Made by a program: the position numbers and the translations under genes. Of a stretch of DNA of 64,000 nt, positions 53,560-61,545 are shown piece by piece (positions within the stretch are counted from its first letter, which is position 1; every line of letters begins with the position of its first letter). Origin of the DNA: Streptomyces sp. Tu 3180 (GTDB lineage Bacteria > Actinomycetota > Actinomycetes > Streptomycetales > Streptomycetaceae). Location of the stretch: the NCBI RefSeq assembly GCF_009852415.1, contig NZ_WOXS01000002.1:5372001-5436000 (forward strand). Direction: 5' to 3'. Below the pieces are notes generated by a model. The model was not told the DNA's origin. It saw nothing but the letters and a program-made list of their open reading frames with translations, and did no database searches.

Positions 53560-54450
53560 TCAACGGCCGCCGGGGCGCAGCCCGTCCCAGAAGTCGGCGA
53601 GGGCGCGGGCGGTCGGCTCCGGCGCGTCGACGTTGGGCGAGTGCTCGGCCCCGTCGACGACGGTGCGGTGCGCCTTCAGCCGTACGGCCATCTCGTCGAG
53701 GTCCGGGACCGGCCAGGTGTCGTCGCGCGCGCCGGACAGGACGTGGAACGGCAGCGGCACGGCGGCGAGTTCGGCCACCCGGTCCGGTTCGGCGCACAAC
53801 TGCCGCCCCGTGGCGAGCAACTGCGCGGGCTCGGTGCCCAGCCAGCGGCGGCGCAACTGCTCCGGGCCGCCGATCCCGCGCGCCGGACCACCGACCTCCT
53901 CGGGCGGCCCCATGGCCAGGATCGCCTCCCAGCACTCCGCCATCGACATCACCGCGAGCGCGTCCCGCAGCAGTTTCACGCGCCGCTCCTGGGAGACGGA
54001 GATCCGTCCGGGGCCGGAGGAGACGAGGGTGAGCGAGCGGAAGGGGGAGTGGTCCAGGAGGACGGCGGCACGGGCGATCTGGCCGCCGAGCGAGTGTCCG
54101 ACGAGGTGCACGGGCCCGCCGAGCGCCTCGGCCTGCGCGAGCACGTCCCGCGCCAACTCGGCCTGGGCGTAGGCGGTCTCGTCGTCGGCGGGCCCGTCCG
54201 ACTCGTGCTGACCCCGTCCGTCCACGGCGACGCTGCGATACCCGCGCGCGGCGAGCGGTCCCTGCACCAGCGCGAAGTCCTCCTTGCTCCCGGTGAACCC
54301 CGGCAGCAGCAGCGCGACCCCCCTCTCCTCGGCTCCGGCGGACGGCGGCACGTCCACGACGGCGAACTCCCCGCGCGAGGTGCGGAGCCGGCGGGGCCGG
54401 GCGCCGTGGGGCGGGACGGGGGCGGGGACGGGCGTGGAGTGGCTGGTCAC
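53560..54450 (-). CDS. Alpha/beta-hydrolase
   Basis: 296 residues, GTG start. Catalytic motifs: the nucleophile elbow GHSLGG near residue 118, the acid in LSGARDDTWPVPDLDEM near 245 and the histidine in VVDGAEHSPN near 270. The oxyanion loop is LLPGFTGSKEDF. Type resembles carboxylesterases or haloperoxidase-like hydrolases without a lid of note. Convergent with the NYN gene with only 4 bp between stops. Substrate unknown. Confidence 0.85.
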   Translation of the reverse strand: MTSHSTPVPAPVPPHGARPRRLRTSRGEFAVVDVPPSAGAEERGVALLLPGFTGSKEDFALVQGPLAARGYRSVAVDGRGQHESDGPADDETAYAQAELARDVLAQAEALGGPVHLVGHSLGGQIARAAVLLDHSPFRSLTLVSSGPGRISVSQERRVKLLRDALAVMSMAECWEAILAMGPPEEVGGPARGIGGPEQLRRRWLGTEPAQLLATGRQLCAEPDRVAELAAVPLPFHVLSGARDDTWPVPDLDEMAVRLKAHRTVVDGAEHSPNVDAPEPTARALADFWDGLRPGGR

Positions 54451-54536
54451 GGAGGGAGGGTAGCGGGCGCGGCGGACGTGCGGCGGGGCGAGGCGGTGAG
54501 GCCCCGCCCCGCTTCCGGGCGACGGGCACGGACACG

Positions 54537-54578
54537 CCGACGGCCCGGCCCCACCGGGAGGCGGGACCGGGCCGTCGG
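54537..54578 (-). terminator. Terminator of the helicase gene
   Basis: CCGACGGCCCGG and complement give a 12-bp stem around an 18-nt loop 9 nt beyond the helicase stop codon on the - strand. Confidence 0.7.
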
Positions 54579-54586
54579 ACGGTGCG

Positions 54587-57079
54587 TCAGCCCTCCGTGG
54601 GCTCCGCGGCGGCCGTGGTGGTCTTGCGGGTGCGGCGGACCCTGGGCTTCGCCGCCGCGGCCTCCGGCTCCTGCGCCGGTTCGACCACTGCCTCGGCCTT
54701 CTTGGCCGCGGTCTTGCGGGTGCGGCGCGGCTTGGCCTCCGCCGTGACCTCGGGCTCCTGGGCGGCCTGTGCCGGGATGTCGGCGACGGTCGCGGCGGGC
54801 TCCGCGGTCTCGGCGGTCTTGCGGGTGCGGCGGCGCGGCTCGGCCTCGGTGGCCTCCGCCGTGTCGGCCGCCGCCTCGGCCTTCTTGGCCGCGGTCTTGC
54901 GGGTGCGGCGCGGCTTGGCCTCCGCCGTGACCTCGGGCTCCTGCGCGGCCTGTGCCGGGATGTCGGCGACGGTCGCGGCGGGCTCCGCGGTCTCGGCGGT
55001 CTTGCGGGTGCGGCGGCGCGGCTCGGCCTCGGTGGCCTCCGCCGTGTCGGCCGCCGCCTCGGCCTTCTTGGCCGCGGTCTTGCGGGTGCGGCGCGGCTTG
55101 GCCTCCGCCGCGGCCTCCGGCTCCTGCGCCGGTTCGACCACTGCCTCGGCCTTCGCCGCGGCCTTGCGGGTGCGGCGCGGCCGGGGCTCCACGGCCTCGG
55201 CCGGCTCGGTGGTTCCCTCGGCCGTGTCGACCGCCGCCTCCGCCTCCGCGGCCGCGGCCGCGGTCTTGCGGGTCCGGCGGCGGCGCGGCTCGGCCGCCGG
55301 GGACTCGGGCTCCGTGACCGCCGCCGCGTCCGTCGTCACCGGGGCCGCGGGGGCCGCCGCGGCCTCCTCGACCGACGGGGTGACCACGGCCGCGTCCTCC
55401 ACCGCCGCCTCCGCGGCCGCGGTCCTGCGGGTCCGGCGGCGGCGCGGCTTCTCGGGAGCCTCGGGGGCCTCACCGGTCGTGCCCTCGGCCGTGGCGACGG
55501 CGGACCGCGCCGGCTCCGCGGTCTCGGCCGCGGTCGCCGCGGCCGGCGCCATCTCGGCCGGGAGTCCGCCGCGCATCCGGCGGCGGCGACGCGGGGTGCG
55601 GACGGCCGTACCGGCCTCCGCCTCGTCGGCGCCCTCGGCGGCCGGGGTCGCGGGCTGCGGGCTCGTCTGGTCCAGCGGCGCACCACCGCGCGTGCGGCGG
55701 CGGCGCCGCGGCGTACGGGACGGGGCCTCCTGCTCGGCGGCACGGGAGTCACTGCGCCCGCCCCGGCCGCCGCGTCCGCGCGGTCCGCGTCCGCCCGGCT
55801 CGCCCAGGTCCTCCAGCTCCTCCGCGTCCAGCCCGGCGCGCGTGCGCTCCGAGCGCGGCAGGATGCCCTTGGTGCCCTCGGGGATGCCGAGGTCGGTGTA
55901 CAGGTGCGGGGAGGTGGAGTACGTCTCCGGCGGGTCGCTGAAGCCCAGGTCCAGCGCCTTGTCGATCAGCTGCCAGCGCGGGATGTCGTCCCAGTCGACC
56001 AGCGTGATCGCCGTACCCTTCGCGCCGGCGCGGCCGGTCCGGCCGATGCGGTGCAGGTACGTCTTCTCCTCCTCCGGCGACTGGTAGTTGATGACGTGCG
56101 TGACGCCCTCGACGTCGATGCCGCGGGCGGCGACGTCGGTGCAGACGAGCACGTCCACCTTGCCGTTGCGGAAGGCGCGCAGCGCCTGCTCGCGGGCGCC
56201 CTGGCCGAGGTCGCCGTGGACCGCGCCGGAGGCGAAGCCGCGCTGCTTGAGCTGGTCGGCGAGGTCGGCGGCCGTGCGCTTGGTGCGGCAGAAGATCATG
56301 GCCAGTCCCCGGCCGTCGGCCTGCAGGATCCGCGCGACCATCTCGGGCTTGTCCATGTTGTGCGCGCGGTAGACGAACTGCGTGGTGTTCGCCACCGTGG
56401 CGCCCTCGTCGTCCGGCGCGGTGGCGCGGATGTGCGTGGGCTGCGACATGTAGCGGCGGGCGAGACCGATGACCGCGCCCGGCATGGTGGCCGAGAACAG
56501 CATGGTCTGGCGCCTGACCGGAAGCAGGTTGATGATCTTCTCGACGTCGGGCAGGAAGCCCAGGTCGAGCATCTCGTCGGCCTCGTCCAGGACGAGCGCC
56601 TTCACGTGCGCCAGGTCCAGCTTCTTCTGCCCGGCGAGGTCGAGCAGCCGGCCCGGGGTGCCGACGACCACGTCGACGCCCTTCTTCAGGGCCTCGACCT
56701 GCGGTTCGTAGGCCCGGCCGCCGTAGATCGCGGCGACGCGCACGTTGCGCACCTTGCCGGCGGTCAGCAGGTCGTTGGTGACCTGGGTGCACAGCTCGCG
56801 CGTGGGGACGACGACGAGGGCCTGCGGTGCGTCGGTGAGGTCCTCGGGCCTGGCGCGGCCCGCCTCCACGTCGGCGGGGACGGTGACGCGCTCGAGGAGC
56901 GGAAGGCCGAAGCCGAGCGTCTTGCCGGTGCCGGTCTTGGCCTGGCCGATGACGTCCGTGCCCGACAGGGCCACGGGGAGGGTCATCTCCTGGATGGGGA
57001 AGGGGGTGATGATGCCGACGGCCTCCAGGGCCTCGGCGGTCTCGGGGAGGATCCCGAGCTCTCGGAACGTCGTAGTCAG
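54587..57079 (-). CDS. DEAD-box RNA helicase with repeat-rich basic tail (CTG start)
   Basis: 830 residues. The helicase core carries all motifs: AKTGTGKT (I), PTRELCTQ (Ia), TPGRLLD (Ib), DEAD (II), SAT (III) and HRIGRTGR (VI). The core ends near residue 415. A C-terminal tail of over 380 residues is made of Ala/Glu/Pro-rich stretches punctuated by basic RRTRKTA or RRRRTRG motifs, probably for RNA binding. The family start TTTFRELGILPETAEAL is preceded in frame by CTG 57079 with AGAGG seven bases before it. The only canonical start upstream is a GTG at 57181, which lacks a site and adds 34 unconserved residues. Like RhlE; role in ribosome assembly or cold/stress RNA remodelling is inferred. 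Confidence 0.85.
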   Translation of the reverse strand: MTTTFRELGILPETAEALEAVGIITPFPIQEMTLPVALSGTDVIGQAKTGTGKTLGFGLPLLERVTVPADVEAGRARPEDLTDAPQALVVVPTRELCTQVTNDLLTAGKVRNVRVAAIYGGRAYEPQVEALKKGVDVVVGTPGRLLDLAGQKKLDLAHVKALVLDEADEMLDLGFLPDVEKIINLLPVRRQTMLFSATMPGAVIGLARRYMSQPTHIRATAPDDEGATVANTTQFVYRAHNMDKPEMVARILQADGRGLAMIFCRTKRTAADLADQLKQRGFASGAVHGDLGQGAREQALRAFRNGKVDVLVCTDVAARGIDVEGVTHVINYQSPEEEKTYLHRIGRTGRAGAKGTAITLVDWDDIPRWQLIDKALDLGFSDPPETYSTSPHLYTDLGIPEGTKGILPRSERTRAGLDAEELEDLGEPGGRGPRGRGGRGGRSDSRAAEQEAPSRTPRRRRRTRGGAPLDQTSPQPATPAAEGADEAEAGTAVRTPRRRRRMRGGLPAEMAPAAATAAETAEPARSAVATAEGTTGEAPEAPEKPRRRRTRRTAAAEAAVEDAAVVTPSVEEAAAAPAAPVTTDAAAVTEPESPAAEPRRRRTRKTAAAAAEAEAAVDTAEGTTEPAEAVEPRPRRTRKAAAKAEAVVEPAQEPEAAAEAKPRRTRKTAAKKAEAAADTAEATEAEPRRRTRKTAETAEPAATVADIPAQAAQEPEVTAEAKPRRTRKTAAKKAEAAADTAEATEAEPRRRTRKTAETAEPAATVADIPAQAAQEPEVTAEAKPRRTRKTAAKKAEAVVEPAQEPEAAAAKPRVRRTRKTTTAAAEPTEG
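54701..55066 (-). repeat. 183-bp tandem duplication inside helicase gene
   Basis: The 183-bp unit from 54701 to 54883 recurs at 54884-55066 with only one difference that I could see (GGGCGGCCTG versus GCGCGGCCTG). It encodes 61 residues per copy, including KPRRTRKTAAKK and EPRRRTRKTAETAEP. Third copies are partial (55067 onwards). Being in frame, it lengthens the basic tail without breaking the gene. Confidence 0.85.
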
Positions 57080-57467
57080 GGTGCTGCCTCTTCTGTGTGC
57101 GCGGTGCGAGGCGAGCGCGGGGGGTCGTGTCGGGACCGTGCCGGGGACGTCGGCTGCCTTACGGGCGGTGCCGTAGGGCACGGGACCACCGCCGACGCTC
57201 TAGCGCTCGTACCGCTGAGGGTTCCCTCCGATCGTCGTACGCGAGGTGCCGCACGGTCAGGGAGGGCTGTCGGGTCGGAGCCGATCGGGCCACCGACCGG
57301 GCATCCTCATACATGCGGCCTGTCGAGTACGTCAGAGTGCTCAGCAGGCGCATTACCACCATACCCCGGATTCGCGCACACGCCATGGCCGATTTGGTCA
57401 CGTAGTCGTCGTCACACCGATCGGCCAAGACCTTCCGGCGCCCGGCAAGCGGGCTATTGTGCGCTTC
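57080..57467. other. Divergent region between helicase and ferritin-like genes
   Basis: 388 bp upstream of the CTG-start helicase gene and the ferritin-like gene. Includes GTGCC-GTAG-GGCAC (57169-57182) and a less GC-rich stretch (CGCATTACCACCATACCCCGG near 57350). Both promoters must lie here. No gene is supported; in-frame openings from either side lack ribosome binding sites. Confidence 0.4.
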
Positions 57468-58223
57468 ATGACGAGCTCTGACAAGCCTGACAACGCCGCG
57501 GACACCCCCGAGACCCCCGCCGAACACACCGGCGTCGCCGCCATGGACTGGGCGGCCGCCTCCGCCGACCCCCAGTACCGCGCCGCCGTCGTGGACCTGC
57601 TCGGCGCGCTCGCGTACGGGGAGCTGGCGGCGTTCGAACGGCTCGCGGAGGACGCCAAGCTGGCGCCCACGCTGGCGGACAAGGCGGAGCTGGCGAAGAT
57701 GGCGTCGGCCGAGTTCCACCACTTCGAGCGGCTGCGCGACCGGCTCGCCGGGATCGGCGAGGAGCCGACGCACGCGATGGAGCCGTTCGTCGCCGCGTAC
57801 GACGGCTTCCACAAGCAGACGGCGCCCTCCGACTGGCTGGAGGGCCTGGTCAAGGCCTACGTCGGCGACTCCATCGCCAGCGACTTCTACCGGGAGGTGG
57901 CGGTCCGCCTCGACTCCGACACCCGCGCCCTGGTGCTGACCGTGCTCGACGACACGGGGCACGGCGGCTTCGCCGTGGAGAAGGTGCGCGCGGCGATCGA
58001 CGCGGACCCGCGCGTGGGCGGGCGGCTCGCGCTGTGGGCGCGGCGGCTGATGGGGGAGGCCCTGTCGCAGTCCCAGCGGGTGGTCGCCGACCGGGACGCG
58101 CTGTCCACGATGCTCGTGGGCGGTGTCGCGGACGGCTTCGACCTCGCCGAGGTCGGCAGGATGTTCTCCCGGATCACCGAGGCGCACACCAAGCGGATGG
58201 CGGCGCTGGGGCTGGCGGCCTGA
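57468..58223 (+). CDS. Ferritin-like (MiaE_2-type) protein
   Basis: 251 residues from ATG 57468; the open frame extends back to 57246 without family character. The helical bundle holds pairs of metal-ligand motifs: LAYGELAAFERLAEDA (Glu), ASAEFHHFERL (E-x-x-H) and IASDFYREVAVRLD; a histidine follows in DDTGHGG. This is the family found beside rhlE in mycobacteria (Rv3210c), related to the tRNA hydroxylase MiaE. Di-iron oxidase activity likely; the substrate has not been shown to be tRNA. ATG has only a weak ribosome binding site. Confidence 0.82.
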   Translation: MTSSDKPDNAADTPETPAEHTGVAAMDWAAASADPQYRAAVVDLLGALAYGELAAFERLAEDAKLAPTLADKAELAKMASAEFHHFERLRDRLAGIGEEPTHAMEPFVAAYDGFHKQTAPSDWLEGLVKAYVGDSIASDFYREVAVRLDSDTRALVLTVLDDTGHGGFAVEKVRAAIDADPRVGGRLALWARRLMGEALSQSQRVVADRDALSTMLVGGVADGFDLAEVGRMFSRITEAHTKRMAALGLAA

Positions 58224-58267
58224 CGGCGGACCGGCCCGTCAGGGCCCGCGGCGACGTCGGCGGCCGG

Positions 58268-58537
58268 TCAGGCGGTCGCCGATCCGCGGCGGAGTCTTCC
58301 CGCGGGGCGCAGCAGCAGCGAGAGGGAGGCCACGGAGACGGTCGCCGCGCCGACCAGGACCGTCAGCAGGCTCACGGCCTCCAGCGCGGTGTGCGTCACG
58401 AAGGCGCCGAAGAGGGCTCCGGCCACGCCGGTCGGCAGGACCAGGACGCGGGCGGGCAGACGGTGCGGCAGGCGGCGTGCGGCCGCCCACGCCAGAGCCA
58501 GGCCGAGGATCGCGGAGCTGAGCGCTTCCAAGAGCAT
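58268..58537 (-). CDS. Small membrane protein, 89 residues
   Basis: Three hydrophobic segments (ALSSAILGLALAWAAARRL; VLVLPTGVAGALFGAFVTHT; LLTVLVGAATVSVASLSLLL) and a basic end (RPAGRLRRGSATA). No signal peptide and no recognised domain. The ATG has GGGAGGGACC about 9 nt upstream. Convergent with the ferritin-like gene. Conservation in Streptomyces is my recollection only. Confidence 0.65.
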   Translation of the reverse strand: MLLEALSSAILGLALAWAAARRLPHRLPARVLVLPTGVAGALFGAFVTHTALEAVSLLTVLVGAATVSVASLSLLLRPAGRLRRGSATA

Positions 58538-58752
58538 GTCGGGGTCCCTCCCACATGGCCGGCCTGCTCACATCGGTCGTAGCCCGTATTACCCCTGACC
58601 TGCGGAATCCAATCCTCCCTGTGAGGGAACCGTGTACCCCCGTGAACGGGAGGGCCGCGGCCGCGCGCGGTGAGCCGGAGCGGAACGGCACGCGGAGAGG
58701 GGCGCGCGCATGGCTCCGACGGAGTGAACGCCGTCGGGGCGGCACGGGACAC

Positions 58753-58796
58753 GGAAGGGCCCGGCGGTGCCGCACGCGGCACCGCCGGGCCCTTCC
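58753..58796 (-). terminator. Terminator of the DUF3107 gene
   Basis: Perfect 20-bp stem GGAAGGGCCCGGCGGTGCCG with a 4-nt loop, 29 nt after the DUF3107 stop. The longest hairpin in the window. Confidence 0.88.
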
Positions 58797-58825
58797 CCGG
58801 CTGCTGGTCGTCCGCCGGTCGACGC

Positions 58826-59053
58826 CTACAGCGCGCCGAAGCCCACCTTGCGCGGGGCCGGCTCGCCGATCTCGACGTACGCGAGGCGGTCGGCCGGGAC
58901 CAGGACCTTGCGGCCGTGCTCGTCCACGAGGCTCAGCAGCTGCGACTTCCCGGCCAGTGCCTCGGCCACCACGCGCTCGACCTCCTCGGCGCTCTGACCG
59001 CTCTCCAGAACGATCTCGCGGGGCGCGTGCTGCACGCCGATCTTGACCTCCAC
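58826..59053 (-). CDS. DUF3107 protein
   Basis: 75 residues from GTG 59053 with GAGGGA seven bases upstream. VEVKIGVQHAPREIVLESGQ, then VPADRLAYVEIGE is diagnostic for DUF3107 (Rv3208A/TB9.4 of M. tuberculosis). Small beta-alpha-beta protein of unknown function, acidic, cytoplasmic. Lies downstream of the TetR gene on the same strand, an order shared with mycobacteria. Confidence 0.9.
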   Translation of the reverse strand: MEVKIGVQHAPREIVLESGQSAEEVERVVAEALAGKSQLLSLVDEHGRKVLVPADRLAYVEIGEPAPRKVGFGAL

Positions 59054-59205
59054 GGCTATGTCCCTCCGACGGTCAGTGAAGTGCGCGACCTTCCGCGCCG
59101 TACCAGCACACATTAGCCCGGTGAGGGGACGTGCACGCTGCACCCGGCCACGCCAGGAGCGAACAGCCGGCGGGAACAAACGACCGCCGGTGTCCGCGCC
59201 CGCGG

Positions 59206-59850
59206 TCAGTGCTGCTGTTCGTTGCCGTGCAGCGGGAATCCGGCGATGCCCCGCCAGGCGAGCGAGGTCAGCAACTGCACCGCCTGGTCGCGCGGCACGC
59301 TGCGGTCGCTGTGCAGCCAGGACCGGGCCACCACCTGGGCGAGTCCGCCCAGCCCCGAGGCGAGCAGCATCGACTCCGCCCGCGAGAGCCCGGTGTCCTC
59401 GGCGATGACGTCGCAGATCGCCTCCGCGCAGTCGTTGGTGACCTTGTCGACGCGCTCGCGCACGGCGGGCTCGTTCGTCAGGTCCGACTCGAAGACCAGG
59501 CGGAAGGCGCCGCCGTCGTCCTCGACGTACGCGAAGTAGGCGTCCATGGTCGCCCGGACGCGCTGCTTGTTGTCGGTCGTCGACGCGAGCGCGTGGCGCA
59601 CCGACCGGATCAGCGACTCGCAGTGCTGGTCCAGCAGCGCGAGGTAGAGATCGAGCTTGCCCGGGAAGTGCTGGTACAGCACCGGCTTGCTGACGCCGGC
59701 GCGCTCGGCGATGTCGTCCATCGCGGCCGCGTGGTAGCCCTGCGCGACGAAGACCTCCTGGGCGGCGCCCAGCAGCTGGTTCCGTCGGGCCCGGCGCGGC
59801 AGGCGTGTCCCCCTCGGGCGTACCGCCTCTGTCTGCTCGATGGCTGTCAC
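59206..59850 (-). CDS. TetR-family transcriptional regulator
   Basis: 214 residues from GTG 59850, where GGGAGG lies four bases upstream; an ATG at 59862 and a GTG at 59874 are also open. The DNA-binding helices are RNQLLGAAQEVFVAQGYHAA and DDIAERAGVSKPVLYQHFPGKLDLYLALL. The ligand domain contains no recognisable signature. Orthologue-like to Rv3208, reported to be essential or growth-important in mycobacteria. Probably regulates its own region; no palindromic operator is clear in 59851-60048. Confidence 0.88.
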   Translation of the reverse strand: MTAIEQTEAVRPRGTRLPRRARRNQLLGAAQEVFVAQGYHAAAMDDIAERAGVSKPVLYQHFPGKLDLYLALLDQHCESLIRSVRHALASTTDNKQRVRATMDAYFAYVEDDGGAFRLVFESDLTNEPAVRERVDKVTNDCAEAICDVIAEDTGLSRAESMLLASGLGGLAQVVARSWLHSDRSVPRDQAVQLLTSLAWRGIAGFPLHGNEQQH

Positions 59851-60048
59851 GCCGCCTCCCATTGTCGTCCACATGCGGTGTGAGCCGCGCCGCCATCGTA
59901 CTTTTCGGTAACCGTGGTGTGCGCGGTGAGAGCGCAGAATTTCACGGACCGGACGACAGCGAAAGCCGTACGGACGGTTTCAAAAGGTGTCAGAGTGGGC
60001 AAAATATGGCCTCTCTCCTGCTCGTCGAGGCCCTCCTCGGCGGTCTCC

Positions 60049-60276
60049 TCACCGGTAGTCGTCCTCGTCGAGGGAGACGATCCTCGCCTGCTCCACCAGA
60101 TCCGCCTCATTGGCGCGATCGGGATCGACACCGGTCAGCGGGTCGTCGCGGTCCGGCCTGACCTCCGCGTGCTGCTCGGCCGCGTCGACCACGGGCGCCT
60201 CGACGTCGAACTCCTGACCCTCGCGGACGTCCTCGTCCTCCTCGAACGTCTCGGGGTCGGTCGGATCTACGGCCAT
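60049..60276 (-). CDS. Small acidic conserved protein, 75 residues
   Basis: Start at 60276 with AGGGAG seven bases upstream. Extremely acidic: VDPTDPETFEEDEDVREGQE and ARIVSLDEDDYR at the C-terminus. No hydrophobic core, so probably disordered or partner-bound. I recognise it only as a conserved Streptomyces protein; DUF5709-like composition. It lies upstream of the TetR gene on the same strand and is divergent from the alpha/beta-hydrolase gene. Confidence 0.7.
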   Translation of the reverse strand: MAVDPTDPETFEEDEDVREGQEFDVEAPVVDAAEQHAEVRPDRDDPLTGVDPDRANEADLVEQARIVSLDEDDYR

Positions 60277-60463
60277 GCTGGGCTCCCTTCCTACGAACGT
60301 CCCTGGGAATGCAGGGGCCACATGCGGGTGCCCTCTGTACGAGCCTAGGAGACACCCGATCCGGACGCTATGCGATCCGCGACCGGGACGTGACGCGATG
60401 CGCACGCGGCCCTGTGACGGCGAACACGTGAGCCATTGCGTGATCGTCTCGTAACATTGCCGC

Positions 60464-61537
60464 ATGTCTTCGACCGAGCCGCCGTCCGTGCCGCCCGCAA
60501 GCGTGCTTCCCGAAGTGGCCGCCGTCAGGGTCGCGGAGGGCGAGCGGCTCAGGTCGGTGGAGCTGCCCGGGGTCACGCTGTCGATCCGGTCGAGGCCGCC
60601 CGCGCGCCGGGGGCTGCCGCCCGCCCTCTACGTCCACGGACTGGGCGGCTCCTCGCTGAACTGGTCGGCCCTGATGCCCCTGCTGGAGGACGTCGTCGAC
60701 AGCGAGGCGGTGGACCTGCCGGGCTTCGGCGACTCCCCGCCCCCGGACGACGGCAACTACTCCGTCTCCGCGCACGCCCGCGCGGTGATCCGTTATCTCG
60801 ACACCGCCGGACGCGGCCCGGTGCACCTCTTCGGCAACTCGCTCGGCGGCGCGGTCGCGACACGCGTCGCCGCCGTGCGCCCGGACCTCGTCCGTACGCT
60901 CACGCTCGTCTCGCCGGCCCTGCCGGAGCTGCGCGTGCAGCGCACCGCCGTCCCGACGGGACTGCTGGCGGTGCCCGGGGTCGCACCGCTGTTCACCCGC
61001 ATCACCCGGGGGTGGACGGCGGAACAGCGGGTCCGCGGCGTGATGGATCTCTGCTACGGCGACCCCGGGCGAGTGACGCCGGAGGGGTTCCGCAACGCCG
61101 TGCACGAGATGGAGCGGCGGATGCGGCTGCCGTACTTCTGGGACGCGACGGCGCGCTCCGCGCGGGGCCTCGTCAACGCCTACACGCTGGGTGGCCAGCA
61201 CGGACTGTGGCGCCAGGCCGAGCGGGTGCTCGCGCCGACCCTGCTCGTCTACGGCGGCCGGGACCAGCTCGTCGGCTTCCGCATGGCCCAGCGGGCGGCC
61301 CGCGCGTTCCGGAACTCGCGGCTGGTGACACTCCCGGACGCGGGGCACGTGGCGATGATGGAGTACCCCGAGACCGTGGCCCTCGCCTTCCGTGAACTCC
61401 TCGCGGACGCAAGGGATTCGAGGAGCGAGGGGGATACTGGGGAGCCGGGCGCGAAGGGCGCCCCCGGTCCGGCCGCCGACAGCGGTGCGGACGAGGCCGT
61501 CGACGGCGGGGTCACCGCCGAGAACGTGAGGGGCTGA
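60464..61537 (+). CDS. Alpha/beta-hydrolase near DUF3152 gene
   Basis: 357 residues. HGLGGSSLNWSALMPLL (oxyanion loop), GNSLGGA (nucleophile elbow near residue 127), YGGRDQLVG (acid near 270) and DAGHVAMME (histidine near 298) form the complete catalytic set of an esterase or epoxide-hydrolase-like enzyme. A Gly/Ala/Asp-rich tail of about 40 residues follows. The ATG is only 7 nt downstream of TAACAT, a good -10 hexamer, with no ribosome binding site, so leaderless transcription is possible. Ends 8 bp before the DUF3152 gene. Confidence 0.85.
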   Translation: MSSTEPPSVPPASVLPEVAAVRVAEGERLRSVELPGVTLSIRSRPPARRGLPPALYVHGLGGSSLNWSALMPLLEDVVDSEAVDLPGFGDSPPPDDGNYSVSAHARAVIRYLDTAGRGPVHLFGNSLGGAVATRVAAVRPDLVRTLTLVSPALPELRVQRTAVPTGLLAVPGVAPLFTRITRGWTAEQRVRGVMDLCYGDPGRVTPEGFRNAVHEMERRMRLPYFWDATARSARGLVNAYTLGGQHGLWRQAERVLAPTLLVYGGRDQLVGFRMAQRAARAFRNSRLVTLPDAGHVAMMEYPETVALAFRELLADARDSRSEGDTGEPGAKGAPGPAADSGADEAVDGGVTAENVRG

Positions 61538-61545
61538 GGCGCGAC

